DNA of 64,000 bases from Leptospiraceae bacterium (GTDB lineage Bacteria > Spirochaetota > Leptospiria > Leptospirales > Leptospiraceae), in NCBI GenBank assembly GCA_024233835.1, contig JACKPC010000001.1:744001-808000 (forward strand). Direction: 5' to 3'. The position numbers were made by a program, and so were the translations under genes. Below the pieces are notes generated by a model. That model ran no database searches. It saw only the letters and a list, made by a program, of their open reading frames with translations, and was not told where the DNA came from. This document shows positions 53,958 to 63,173 of the stretch, one piece after another; within the stretch, counting starts at the first letter, position 1; each line of letters begins with the position of its first letter.

Positions 53958-54437
53958 CTATTTTACAATTTCACCACAATTTCTCATGTCAGAGGCATAC
54001 GGATTCTTAATTTCTTTGCCTTTTTTTACCCAGGTTTTCATTACCATAGGACAAAAGAAGCGATTATAATCAGATGCTACTCCATACATTTTATTTAGCT
54101 CAGCCAGATTAATCGAAAAATCTGAGAAAGATTTAAGGTATTCTTCTCTTTTCGTATTATCAAGCCCTTTTAAATTTTCTTCCATTTTTCCGAGATAGGC
54201 GAGCACTCCGGGCTCTTTTACTTTATTTTTGGCTTCTGTAACTATTTCTAAGATACTACTTACATCAGGAAGAATAGTATCACTCTTAAAAAGCTGTTCA
54301 TTTACTTTTTCATTTTCAGTAAATATTTGAAGCAGGGTTGTTCTTGAATCCTGTGAAAGGACTTTTACCTCTCTGTTTGGTTTTTCACACTGATAAAAAA
54401 ATGAAAAAAGAAAAAATAGAAAAATTAAATACCTCAA
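53958..54437 (-). CDS. Hypothetical lipoprotein
   Basis: 159 residues from TTG 54437, which has AGGAAGGGGG just ahead; the upstream ATGs at 54488 and 54470 would give a poor signal peptide. The signal RYLIFLFFLFSFFYQC ends at a lipobox-type cysteine. The mature part is helical (DVSSILEIVTEAKNKVKEPG, NTKREEYLKSFSDFSINLAE) with a C-terminal cysteine pair (RFFCPMVMKTW ... MRNCGEIVK). Function unknown. Confidence 0.68.
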   Translation of the reverse strand: MRYLIFLFFLFSFFYQCEKPNREVKVLSQDSRTTLLQIFTENEKVNEQLFKSDTILPDVSSILEIVTEAKNKVKEPGVLAYLGKMEENLKGLDNTKREEYLKSFSDFSINLAELNKMYGVASDYNRFFCPMVMKTWVKKGKEIKNPYASDMRNCGEIVK

Positions 54438-54572
54438 AATGTCCCCCTTCCTGTTTGTTAATATCCTCATAAAAATTCTTTTTTTCAATAAAAAATAAAA
54501 AAAAAATGACTATCCTTAAAATTTTGCATTCTGGATTTTTATATATCCTCTCGAGAAACTCGGAATCATCTT

Positions 54573-55421
54573 TTAAGGTAAATCAATTTCCCCCTCAAAA
54601 ACAGTTTCAGCGGGACCGGTCATAAAAACTTCCCCGGTATCGGCCCATTCTATCCATAAGGTTCCACCTTTTAAATCAATTCTAACTTTTTTATCTGCTT
54701 TCCCTAAAAGATTAGACGCTACTCCGACCGCACAGGCTCCTGTACCGCAGGCAAGGGTTTCACCGGCACCTCTTTCCCAGGTCCTTTGATAAAAGTGATT
54801 ACCTCCCAGTTTCGTTACAAACTCTACATTAACCCGTCTCGGAAATAATGGGTGATTTTCAATTTGAGGACCCAGCTCATTAACCGGAAAAGAATCTGAA
54901 TCCTCCACAAAAACAACTGCATGAGGATTTCCCATGCTAACGGCTGTAAATTTCAACTTATATCCGGAAATCTCCAGCTCTTGATTGATGATAGGTTTAT
55001 CACCTGACATTTTTAGGGGAACCAGCTCCGGTTTTAAAATGGGTTCTCCCATATTTACCTTTACCATGGATACCTTTCCTGTATCATCTAATTCCATGTC
55101 CAGCTCTAATAAACCTTTGCCTGTCTCTATAATAGGACGAGTTTTGGAAGTTAAACCTTTATCATATACAAATTTTCCTACACAACGAACTCCGTTTCCG
55201 CACATTTCCGAAGAGGAGCCGTCCGAATTGTACATGTCCATCATGAAATCACCATCTTTTGAAGGTCGAATAAAAATGACTCCATCACTCCCGATTCCAA
55301 AATTCCGATTTGATAGAAATTGAATTTCCTTTTCTGTAAGTCTTATGTCTTCTTTGGTAGCATCAATATAGACATAATCATTCCCGATCCCATGCATTTT
55401 GGTGAAACGAATTTTTCTCAA
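54573..55421 (-). CDS. dapF: Diaminopimelate epimerase
   Basis: Interconverts LL- and meso-diaminopimelate for lysine and peptidoglycan synthesis. The two catalytic cysteines are Cys74 in MCGNGVRC and the one in [10 protein letters not shown] near residue 227. Supporting blocks: [34 protein letters not shown] and NVEFV. Length 282 is normal. Monocistronic on the minus strand. Confidence 0.96.
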   Translation of the reverse strand: MRKIRFTKMHGIGNDYVYIDATKEDIRLTEKEIQFLSNRNFGIGSDGVIFIRPSKDGDFMMDMYNSDGSSSEMCGNGVRCVGKFVYDKGLTSKTRPIIETGKGLLELDMELDDTGKVSMVKVNMGEPILKPELVPLKMSGDKPIINQELEISGYKLKFTAVSMGNPHAVVFVEDSDSFPVNELGPQIENHPLFPRRVNVEFVTKLGGNHFYQRTWERGAGETLACGTGACAVGVASNLLGKADKKVRIDLKGGTLWIEWADTGEVFMTGPAETVFEGEIDLP

Positions 55422-55582
55422 CGAAGCCCTCCCGGAAATAAATGTAAATACTGTAAAAGGTAATTATATCCATCTATCTGCCAAGTGTTTTTCAATAACT
55501 ATTCTCTGGTAAATGAATCCTTTTCGCGTACAAGTTGAAATTTTCAATTGACATGATAAGACTAAGAACGAATCTGAACCCT

Positions 55583-55744
55583 ATGAATCAGAAAACAGCT
55601 AAACTTATCAGAAAATATGCCCTTTTAAAAGGAATGGATGAAGAGAAACTCAAGAAAAGTCTCAAGCGTGAATGGCAGGCTATGAACAAGTTCCAAAAGG
55701 ACAAGCATCGCCAGGATATGATTCAGGCTCTCATTAAGAAATAG
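55583..55744 (+). CDS. Small basic protein
   Basis: 53 residues from ATG 55583 (MNQKTAKLIRKYALLKGMDE, then KLKKSLKREWQAMNKFQKDK). A longer form would start at 55553 or 55535. Highly charged helices with no signal peptide; the pattern suits a nucleic-acid- or ribosome-binding protein, but no family is recognised. No clear Shine-Dalgarno. Confidence 0.6.
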   Translation: MNQKTAKLIRKYALLKGMDEEKLKKSLKREWQAMNKFQKDKHRQDMIQALIKK

Positions 55745-55845
55745 AAATTATTTCCTTTCCCCTTAATCTTTATACTTATTTAATTAAATAAAGTACTTGA
55801 TTTTTGGATAGTTCATTATATATTCGTGAGCCGGAAAATTAGGGT

Positions 55846-56181
55846 ATGAAACTAACAACAAAAAATAACATTCACGTATTTAGACTGGAAGGTTCGATCC
55901 TGCAGGATGAAGGTGAGAAGCTCGATCTTTACTTCAGTGAGCTTTTAGGCCATGCCGAAAACCAAATAGTTGTAGATATGACAGAAGCCAATCATATCTG
56001 CTCTATGGTGCTGGGTCAACTTGTGTTTTACAAGAAGAAAGTTAATGCGCTTGGAGGAGACATAAAGCTTATCATAACTGATGAAGACCTCCTTGAGCTT
56101 TTTGATATTACACTTCTAAACAGGGTGTTTGAAATCTATTCCAATATGGATGAGGCTCAATCCTCCTTTGAAAACCAATAG
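55846..56181 (+). CDS. STAS-domain anti-sigma-factor antagonist
   Basis: 111 residues of SpoIIAA-like fold: VFRLEGSILQDEGEKLDLYF, QIVVDMTEANHICSMVLGQL and a final helix FEIYSNMDEAQSSFE. Ser53 (ICSMVLGQL) takes the place of the phosphorylated serine of SpoIIAA (D-S-S-G-L-G), so it may be regulated by a partner-switch kinase and phosphatase not encoded nearby. Its last 32 bases overlap the start of rdgB, so the two are cotranscribed. Confidence 0.85.
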   Translation: MKLTTKNNIHVFRLEGSILQDEGEKLDLYFSELLGHAENQIVVDMTEANHICSMVLGQLVFYKKKVNALGGDIKLIITDEDLLELFDITLLNRVFEIYSNMDEAQSSFENQ

Positions 56182-56803
56182 AAAAGTCATTGCTCTTGCC
56201 AGCAATAATCAGAAGAAAATTAAAGAGCTAAAAGAAATCCTTTTAGCTTTTTCTATTTCCGTTAAAACACCCGGTGAATTGGATATTGATTTTGAAGTCG
56301 AAGAAACCGGTAGTACTTTTGAAGAAAACGCAGCTTTAAAATCAGAAGAACTCTGCCGTTTAACGTCTCTTCCTTCTGTTGCTGATGATTCCGGTCTTTG
56401 TGTTGAGGCTTTGAATGGCGAACCGGGACTTTTTTCAGCTCGTTATGGAAAACAGGGGATGAATGACAGAGAAAGAACACAATTTCTTCTGGATAATATG
56501 AGAGGGAAGGTAAATCGAAATGCTTATTACTATTGTGCAATTGCCTTTAGTCTTCCGGGAAAACAGACCCTCTTTTTTAAAGGCCGTTGTGATGGAATTA
56601 TCACAGAAGATTATGATGAGATAGGCCAATATGGTTTTGGATATGATCCTATTTTTTACTTTCCCCCCTTACAGGAACGCTTTTCTCGTGTATTACCCGA
56701 GGTAAAACATCAGTATTCCCACAGAGGGCTCGCCCTTTCTGAATTTAAATCTTATTTAGAAGGGAATAATACTTCTTTGGCTACAGATATAGATTTCAGC
56801 TGA
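56150..56803 (+). CDS. rdgB: XTP/dITP/ITP diphosphatase (RdgB/HAM1 family)
   Basis: Removes non-canonical purine nucleotides (ITP, XTP, dITP). VIALASNNQKKIKELKEIL is the family's opening phosphate loop, EETGSTFEENAALKSEELCR the second, SVADDSGLCVEALNGEPGLF with the metal-binding Asp, and GQYGFGYDPIFYFP the base pocket. ATG 56150 is the first start that gives a family-like length (217 residues). Its 3' end overlaps by 52 bases the convergent Type ISP fragment, which is unusual. Confidence 0.92.
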   Translation: MRLNPPLKTNRKVIALASNNQKKIKELKEILLAFSISVKTPGELDIDFEVEETGSTFEENAALKSEELCRLTSLPSVADDSGLCVEALNGEPGLFSARYGKQGMNDRERTQFLLDNMRGKVNRNAYYYCAIAFSLPGKQTLFFKGRCDGIITEDYDEIGQYGFGYDPIFYFPPLQERFSRVLPEVKHQYSHRGLALSEFKSYLEGNNTSLATDIDFS

Positions 56804-57888
56804 GTTTTAATTCTAATTAGATTCAAAATTGCAGAAGAAATCCTTTGTACGAGCACAATTTCCTCCCGATTCATATTAGAGTTTGCTTTTCTTTCTAAGA
56901 ATACCTTAAGTAAGGGACAGGCACCTATTTTGAAATTCCAAATTTCTTCCGGAAAATCATCAAATAGCTGAGTTTCGTTTATGTACAATTTCCCCACGTT
57001 CGGAGAACCAGGAATAAATGTGACTTTGTTTACTGCATTATCTCCAGAAACTAAAAAATTAGAAGTCAGGGGGAGATGCTTTTCCAGTAGAAACAGGCTC
57101 GCAATTTCTTTACCAATCTCTGAAAGCTTATGAAAGGTAATAGAATTATCGGGTAAGGGAAACCTTGGAAGTTCTCCTTCCTTACAGCCTGAGTGATGGA
57201 GGTTTTCATAATCTTCAGAGAATAAAACAGCTAAAAAATAATTTAGAATATCTTCTGAAGTGAAAGCCTTTTCCTTCTTTATACCCGGAGAAAAGTTTTC
57301 TTGTAGTATCTTTTCCAGTTTTTGAATAAATTCCATTTGAAAGTTATGTTGCTTTTCTGAAGAGCCTTTCTTGATACTGAAAAGGGGAATTTGAACAAAT
57401 TCGACATCTGAACGTCCTGAGAAACAGGAAGCTACCAGGTACCTGGTGGTATAAAAAAAGAAAGAATGCTGATGAGAATTTGAGTGCTTTTCCAGGACAA
57501 GATGAATTGAATCACCTTTATCCATATATAGAAGATCATCTGTTAGTCCGGGAGCAAAAACCGGATTATGGAAAAAAAATCTTATGTCATAAGGACGATA
57601 AACAAAAGGATAAATATGCTCGGATAATTTATCTGTAGTAATGGTTTTAACATCTTCCCGGATACTTCTTATTTCTTCCGGATTGATTTCCTTATGTTGA
57701 AATCCATCCTGTTTCAGTTTTTTAATGCGTTCTGAAAGATTATGTATTTCATAATCCAGAGCAATATCCTGATAGGCCAGAGATATGGCACGAGGTAAGG
57801 CCCGGAAAACTGTCTCCAGGGGCAAATAGGCCGAATAATAATGTTTTTTTTCCTCGTTTTTTTGTAAATTCTGCATAAATGAAACCAT
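56752..57888 (-). CDS. Free-standing Type ISP restriction-enzyme C-terminal (specificity) domain
   Basis: 378 residues. The arrangement IYPFVYRPYDIRFFFHNPVF, ... SEDILNYFLAVLFSEDYENL, ... ELPRFPLPDNSITFHKLSEI, ... LYINETQLFDDFPEEIWNFK, then IGACPLLKVFLERK follows the target-recognition domain at the C-terminus of Type ISP (single-polypeptide helicase-methyltransferase-nuclease) enzymes. Those are over 1000 residues; the nuclease, helicase and methyltransferase parts are not in the window. Either a cut-down remnant or a stand-alone DNA-recognition protein. The gene is intact and has an ATG. It overlaps rdgB by 52 bases at its 3' end. Confidence 0.78.
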   Translation of the reverse strand: MVSFMQNLQKNEEKKHYYSAYLPLETVFRALPRAISLAYQDIALDYEIHNLSERIKKLKQDGFQHKEINPEEIRSIREDVKTITTDKLSEHIYPFVYRPYDIRFFFHNPVFAPGLTDDLLYMDKGDSIHLVLEKHSNSHQHSFFFYTTRYLVASCFSGRSDVEFVQIPLFSIKKGSSEKQHNFQMEFIQKLEKILQENFSPGIKKEKAFTSEDILNYFLAVLFSEDYENLHHSGCKEGELPRFPLPDNSITFHKLSEIGKEIASLFLLEKHLPLTSNFLVSGDNAVNKVTFIPGSPNVGKLYINETQLFDDFPEEIWNFKIGACPLLKVFLERKANSNMNREEIVLVQRISSAILNLIRIKTQLKSISVAKEVLFPSK

Positions 57889-57946
57889 CCGAGAACCAGA
57901 TTGACTGTCAGCAAAAAATAGCTAAATACTAAAGTATTTCTTATAA

Positions 57947-58659
57947 TTAAAAATTATAATTAAAATTCAAGAAAAATTGAAAGTCATTTTTTTCTTTATT
58001 ATAATAAAAGTCTTTTTCCAATCGCCCTTGAAACTGTAATTTTTGTTTTTTTTGTTGTAAAGTGCCCAGTGAAGAAGAATCAGAATGGGTATAAAAACTA
58101 TGAAGTACCTGTAACGAATAAATCAATACAAATAATGAGACGCTTTGATTATAGGTTCTAACTTTTCTTCTATAACGTGAATAACTTTTAATTTCATCAA
58201 GCAGTAGAAAAGAGCTTAAAGGAACATTCACAGGATCAAGAAATAAAGGGCTATAATGTTGCGTTTTTTCCCTGTACTGATTTTCTGATTTCAAGACTTC
58301 CCTGTAGGAATAAGCTGTGTTGGCTAAAGCAGCCCAAAAAAAAACCTATACCCATAGGTAAACTGAGGACTATCTAAACTTCCCAGACCGATAGGAAATA
58401 AGAAATGATGATAAAGGGAAGTATCTCTAGTTGATTTCGGTTCTTCTTTTGGTTCTTCTTCGTATGAAATACTTTTAATGATGGATTTTGGAAGAAAGAT
58501 ACGTTCTCCATTTTTTTTAAGTATATGTACTTCATCGGCATTCTGTTGTTGGAGTATACCTTCTATAAGCTTCCCATCCTTGAGTAATATTTTATCTGAG
58601 TATATTGAAAACGGCAATAAACAGTAAATGAACAAAATGAAGCTTATAAAAGGTCGCAT
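57947..58659 (-). pseudogene. Secreted protein gene split by a poly-T frameshift
   Basis: First part, start 58659: signal peptide then DKILLKDGKLIEGILQQQNA, ILKKNGERIFLPKSIIKSIS (a small domain that looks like a beta-barrel Sm-like fold) and SPQFTYGYRFFF, ending at 58324. The rest continues in a second frame as AALANTAYSYREVLKSENQY, SFYTHSDSSSLGTLQQKK and DFQFFLNFNYNF, an outer-membrane-type end, to 57947. The switch is at a run of nine T (minus strand; A at 58336-58344). Ten T would restore one frame (RFFFWAALANTAYS). Expression may thus depend on slippage or on indel switching. Confidence 0.75.
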
Positions 58660-58673
58660 CCTTTATAGAGGAT

Positions 58674-59546
58674 TTAAATATGATATTTTAAGTCAATTTC
58701 TTTTCCTTCCAAGCCGTATAGTTTTATATAAAAGATTCGAAGTTTTGCAAGTCCGCTTCTGTGCAGATTACGACATTGACTCATAGAAATATTTAGTAAG
58801 TTCCCGATTTCTTTGAAACTTAATTTCAAACTTCTCTGAAAGAGCTTGTTATAATATTTTTCCTTGTTCTGTTTTAGTTCTTCCATTTTTTCCGGTTCGG
58901 CAATTTTTAAAGCTTCATTAAACTTATTCACTCTTTTTAATAGGAAAGCCTGTTTCAAATCTTTCTTTTGTTTCATTTTACGGTAGGATGTCCAAAACTC
59001 CAGACTTGAAATCCCCTTCGTTTTTAGATAAAAGAAAAGATCGGACTCATCTGAGTTTGAAAGTTTAATATGATATTTTAAACAGATGATGAGTCTTTCC
59101 TTAAAAAGCAAATCTGTATCCATTGCGGAATGTAAGGTTTTTGCTGATATGCTGGGTTTGAACTTATAGGAAGGAATATTAAGACTATCTAACATTACAT
59201 CAACATGTTTTGATTTGTAGATCTGTTCTTTTCTTCTGAGATTCCTTAAAAGATTTTTTGCATAAACAAAAAGGAAACCAAAAAAGTTTGTATAGTATTT
59301 ATTTTTATAAACATCCAAACAAGTTTTAGCTTTCGAATGGAATAATAAAAATAAATCTGAAACCTCATCATCATTGGCCATACAATATTTTTTCACATTT
59401 TCCATGATCCAAATCCCTCCCTTTTCAATAAAAGGAGAAATATTTCCGCTTGAATAATATATATTCACTGATTCTAATACTTCTATATCACTTGGTTTTT
59501 TCATCTTGGGGACAGGTTGACACATAGAAAAGCTATGTCGACTCAT
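58674..59546 (-). CDS. Sigma-70-like or HTH transcription factor
   Basis: 290 residues (ATG 59546; ATG 59504 is an alternative). The C-terminus SLKLSFKEIGNLLNISMSQC, RNLHRSGLAKLRIF has the layout of sigma region 4 (LSFKEIG-x-LLNIS as helix-turn-helix). The middle has FFGFLFVYAKNLLRNLRRKE, reminiscent of a region-2-like helix. Unlike a normal sigma factor it has a large insert (residues ~120-225) and no evident region 2.1-2.4 core. It could be an alternative sigma factor or a regulator. Ten bases upstream of the split secreted-protein gene, whose start lies 15 bases downstream. Confidence 0.6.
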   Translation of the reverse strand: MSRHSFSMCQPVPKMKKPSDIEVLESVNIYYSSGNISPFIEKGGIWIMENVKKYCMANDDEVSDLFLLFHSKAKTCLDVYKNKYYTNFFGFLFVYAKNLLRNLRRKEQIYKSKHVDVMLDSLNIPSYKFKPSISAKTLHSAMDTDLLFKERLIICLKYHIKLSNSDESDLFFYLKTKGISSLEFWTSYRKMKQKKDLKQAFLLKRVNKFNEALKIAEPEKMEELKQNKEKYYNKLFQRSLKLSFKEIGNLLNISMSQCRNLHRSGLAKLRIFYIKLYGLEGKEIDLKYHI

Positions 59547-59693
59547 TCTTTCGGATAAAGAAAAGACTAAGCTTCTATAAGTGGATTTTTACCATAAAAA
59601 ATTTAATTTTTTTATCCCTTAGATATTCAGATTCAAAAGGCTACTCATAGTTCGCAACTTCATCTGGGTTGAGGGTAGAATATACTCATCTTT

Positions 59694-60002
59694 CTAAATT
59701 TCAAATTCTATATTTTGGGAAGAATCTAAAATATAAGATTCAATAAATCGATCTACGTCCTCCCTGGTCTTCAGACGAAACCATCTTCCTTCGGGATAAG
59801 AGACCAGTAAAGGACCCAATTCGCAGCGGTCCAAACAGCCACTGGCATTGATCCGGATTTTTCTACCGGGAGCTTTTTTCTTTGTTTGCTCTTTTAAGTA
59901 TGCCCTGATTTCAGCAGATGCCTGGGAGCCGCAGGATACTCTTTTTCCATCTTCCCTTACATTCTCACAAACAAATATATGTTTTTCATAGTACTGTGAC
60001 AT
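59694..60002 (-). CDS. 2Fe-2S thioredoxin-like ferredoxin
   Basis: 102 residues. Four cysteines, Cys12, Cys24, Cys56 and Cys60 (FVCENVRED, VSCGSQAS, ASGCLDRCELGP), have the C-x11-C-x31-C-x3-C spacing of thioredoxin-fold (Shethna-type) 2Fe-2S ferredoxins. GPLLVSYPEGRWF is the conserved stretch after the last ligand. Electron-transfer protein of the cytosol; partner not identifiable here. Confidence 0.9.
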   Translation of the reverse strand: MSQYYEKHIFVCENVREDGKRVSCGSQASAEIRAYLKEQTKKKAPGRKIRINASGCLDRCELGPLLVSYPEGRWFRLKTREDVDRFIESYILDSSQNIEFEI

Positions 60003-60049
60003 AATACAAATATAGATTTCCTGAGAGAAGAAGCAAGCACAATTTATTG

Positions 60050-61819
60050 TTAGAATCTCTCAATTAGCTCGATTATCTTTTCTATTTCTATGGGTTTCGA
60101 AACAAGAGTATTGAAACCTGCATTTATATAAGTACTTCTATCATCCTGTAAAACGTTGGCAGTGAGGGCTATAATTTTTATAAACGGAGAAATATGCTTA
60201 CTTTCACGAATTTTTTTTGTTGCAGTCATTCCATCCATAACCGGCATTTGTATGTCCATAAAAATTATATCTACTTTTTTAGATAATACTATTTCCAGAG
60301 CCTCCTCTCCATTACTTGCCAGTAAAGGAGAATATCCTAACTTGATCAGAATTTTTTGTAGTAATATTCTGTTTATCTCATTATCTTCTACTACCAATAT
60401 ATTAAAGGGAAACCTGAGAGCAAAAGAAGAATTCAAAGTTAATTCGGGAAATTCATTCTTTTGCTGGAATTCATTAAGACTTGCTTTTTGCTGGTATATA
60501 GTAAATGTAAAAGTAGAACCTTTACCATTCTGGCTCTTAAGTTCAATATCCCCTCCCATTAAACGAATGAGTTTTCTGCTAATACTTAGACCGAGCCCTG
60601 TTCCACCATATTTTCTTGTTATGGAGCTATCTGCTTGTTGAAAAGATTCAAAAATAATGTGCTGCCTGTCTTCCGGGATTCCAATTCCTGTATCTATCAC
60701 ATAAAACATAATATGGATTAAATCATTTTCATCTCTTAATAATTCAGTTTTTAATGTTATTGTTCCATTTTCAGTAAACTTACAGGCATTACTTAATAGA
60801 TTTAATAAAATTTGGCTTAAGCGAGTTTCATCTCCCACTATATAATCAGGAATTCGTTGGTCCAAATCCAAAAATAGAGAGTTACCTTTTTCTCTTGCAA
60901 CCTTCTTCATAATCTGAAAAATATATCTCAGGCATGAATTTAAATTATATCGTTTTTCCTCCAGTTCCATTTTCCCGGATTCAATTTTTGATAAATCTAA
61001 TATATCGTTTATGATTCCAAGAAGGGTTTTTGCACTGGATTTCAAAAGTTCTATATACTCTTTTTGTTCCTCTGTTAATCTTGTGTAATATAATAATTGA
61101 GTCATGCCTAATATACCATTTATCGGAGTTCGTATTTCATGACTCATTACAGCTAAAAATTCAGATTTAGCTTGACTTACTTCTTCAGCTAATTCTTTTG
61201 CTTTTTTTAACTCTGCTTCATAGTGTTTTCTATCACTTACATCGGTTAGAGAAAATAGGATTGAGTAAACTGTCTGATTGGCTTCTATTATTGGGTTTCC
61301 TGTTAGTTGTGCCCAAAATATAGTACCATCTTTTCGTAAGCATTTCTGATAAACCTTTATAGAGTTAATATATCCCAGAAAAAGGCTCTTTAAAATCTTA
61401 TCGAGTTGGTCTCTATCCTCCGGAATTGCATATATATGAAATGATTGTCCCTTTAATTCATCTTTCTCATACCCTAACAAAATTTCCAGGGTCTGATTAT
61501 TTTCGAGTATAATTCCATCTCTATTCAGTATCATAATCCCGGATGTTAAGTGATTAAAAATCGCCTTAAGGTGGGCTTCACTTTTTTGTAATGCTTTTTT
61601 TGCTTCTTCATCCGGCTTAAAATCTATCAAATTAAATAATAAATCCCTGAGTTTTTGATTTGTAAAGGCTTTACCAAATAGTAATATATAGATACCGGTA
61701 AAAAATAGAGAAAGAATAAAAGATAAAAAAAATATTAATAGAAAATTATCTACAATTACTTGGCTATTATAAAATGCCAGAATCGAAGAATAAACACCTT
61801 CCCTGAATATTAATTCCAT
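60050..61819 (-). CDS. Hybrid sensor histidine kinase with PAS domain
   Basis: 589 residues from ATG 61819 (AAAGG ahead); an in-frame TTG at 61867 is less likely. One N-terminal membrane helix (LLIFFLSFILSLFFTGIYIL, ~28-47), a PAS domain (ILENNQTLEILLGYEKDELK), the HisKA phospho-acceptor His227 in AVMSHEIRTPINGIL, a HATPase_c (LSNACKFTENG, DTGIGIPEDR, GGTGLGLSISRKL) and a C-terminal receiver with phospho-acceptor Asp522 in DIIFMDIQMPVMDG. No cognate output gene next door. Confidence 0.93.
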   Translation of the reverse strand: MELIFREGVYSSILAFYNSQVIVDNFLLIFFLSFILSLFFTGIYILLFGKAFTNQKLRDLLFNLIDFKPDEEAKKALQKSEAHLKAIFNHLTSGIMILNRDGIILENNQTLEILLGYEKDELKGQSFHIYAIPEDRDQLDKILKSLFLGYINSIKVYQKCLRKDGTIFWAQLTGNPIIEANQTVYSILFSLTDVSDRKHYEAELKKAKELAEEVSQAKSEFLAVMSHEIRTPINGILGMTQLLYYTRLTEEQKEYIELLKSSAKTLLGIINDILDLSKIESGKMELEEKRYNLNSCLRYIFQIMKKVAREKGNSLFLDLDQRIPDYIVGDETRLSQILLNLLSNACKFTENGTITLKTELLRDENDLIHIMFYVIDTGIGIPEDRQHIIFESFQQADSSITRKYGGTGLGLSISRKLIRLMGGDIELKSQNGKGSTFTFTIYQQKASLNEFQQKNEFPELTLNSSFALRFPFNILVVEDNEINRILLQKILIKLGYSPLLASNGEEALEIVLSKKVDIIFMDIQMPVMDGMTATKKIRESKHISPFIKIIALTANVLQDDRSTYINAGFNTLVSKPIEIEKIIELIERF

Positions 61820-61982
61820 TTTAATACCTTTTATGCTTATTTTATTCTTAAAGGGATAATAAGCCAACTGTTATTTTTTTCTTTTTTAGATAGTTTTAAA
61901 AAACATAAAAAATCAATTCGAGGAATTAGAATTTCCTTTACTTCTACTTCCACTTCATAGAAATAGAAGTAAAGAGGTAGCT

Positions 61983-63173
61983 ATGGTTAGTATTGGAACT
62001 CCCCATTCAAAATCTGCAACAAAAATGGTCCTTTTGGGCTCCGGAGAACTCGGTAAAGAAGTTGCTATTGAAGCGCAGAGATACGGTATACAGGTAGTGG
62101 CAGTTGATAGGTATGAAAGTGCCCCGGCTATGCAGGTAGCACATGAATTTCGAGTCCTCGATATGTTGGATGCAGAAGCTTTGAAAAAGCTCATACACGA
62201 GATCCAGCCTTTATTTATAGTTCCTGAAATAGAAGCGATTGCAACAGAAGCTCTTCTTGAACTGGAGGCAGAGGGTTATACGGTAGTTCCATCTGCCAGA
62301 GCTGTTAATATGACAATGAACCGGGAACGGATTCGAAAGTTTGCCTCGGAAGAATTGGGTTTACAAACTTCTCCGTATCGCTTTGCCGGGAATTTTGAGG
62401 AGTTTCAGTCCAATGTAAAAGAAATTGGCTATCCCTGCGTTTCCAAGCCGATTATGAGTTCCTCCGGTAAGGGGCAGTCCGTTTTAAAAGGAGATTCCGA
62501 TCTGGAAAAAGCCTGGAAATATGCCCAGGAAGGGAGCAGAGGACAGAAAAATAGCCGTGTTATTATTGAGGGCTTTATCAATTTTGATTATGAAATAACC
62601 CTCTTAACCATACAACATGTGGATGGTATTTCGTTTCTGGATCCCATCGGTCATTTGCAACTGGGCGGTGATTATGTGGAGTCCTGGCAACCTCACCCGG
62701 TTAGTCTGAGTGCTTTAAATAAGATGCAGGAGATGGCTACAAAAGTTGTACAGGGACTCGGCGGAAGGGGAATTTTTGGTGTTGAGTTCTTTGTAGATAA
62801 AGAGGAGGTTTATTTTAGTGAACTTTCCCCAAGACCTCATGATACAGGAATGGTGACTTTGATCTCCCAGAACCATTCAGAGTTTTCCTTGCATCTCCGA
62901 GCAATTTTAGGACTTCCTTTTCCAAGAATACATACATATACTCCGGCGGCATCAGCAGTAATTTTGACGAAGGAAGAAGGTGAATCCAGGGAACCTGTTT
63001 TTGAAAATATTAATGAAGCACTTACACAACCCGATACAGCAATCCGACTGTTTGGAAAGCCGGGCTTTAAAGGCAGAAGAAGAATGGGGGTAGCTCTGGC
63101 CCTGGGAGTAACAATAGAAGAAGCCAGAGAAAAAGCGAAAAATACAGCATCTAAGATTGAAGTAAAAAACTAA
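61983..63173 (+). CDS. purT: Formate-dependent phosphoribosylglycinamide formyltransferase
   Basis: ATP-grasp enzyme that uses formate and ATP in place of 10-formyl-THF at the GAR transformylase step of purine synthesis. 396 residues. [20 protein letters not shown] is the N-terminal nucleotide loop, [14 protein letters not shown] the ATP-grasp glycine loop, [18 protein letters not shown] the family signature with metal ligands and [11 protein letters not shown] the strand before it. Ends 4 bases inside the convergent outer-membrane protein gene. Confidence 0.96.
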   Translation: MVSIGTPHSKSATKMVLLGSGELGKEVAIEAQRYGIQVVAVDRYESAPAMQVAHEFRVLDMLDAEALKKLIHEIQPLFIVPEIEAIATEALLELEAEGYTVVPSARAVNMTMNRERIRKFASEELGLQTSPYRFAGNFEEFQSNVKEIGYPCVSKPIMSSSGKGQSVLKGDSDLEKAWKYAQEGSRGQKNSRVIIEGFINFDYEITLLTIQHVDGISFLDPIGHLQLGGDYVESWQPHPVSLSALNKMQEMATKVVQGLGGRGIFGVEFFVDKEEVYFSELSPRPHDTGMVTLISQNHSEFSLHLRAILGLPFPRIHTYTPAASAVILTKEEGESREPVFENINEALTQPDTAIRLFGKPGFKGRRRMGVALALGVTIEEAREKAKNTASKIEVKN

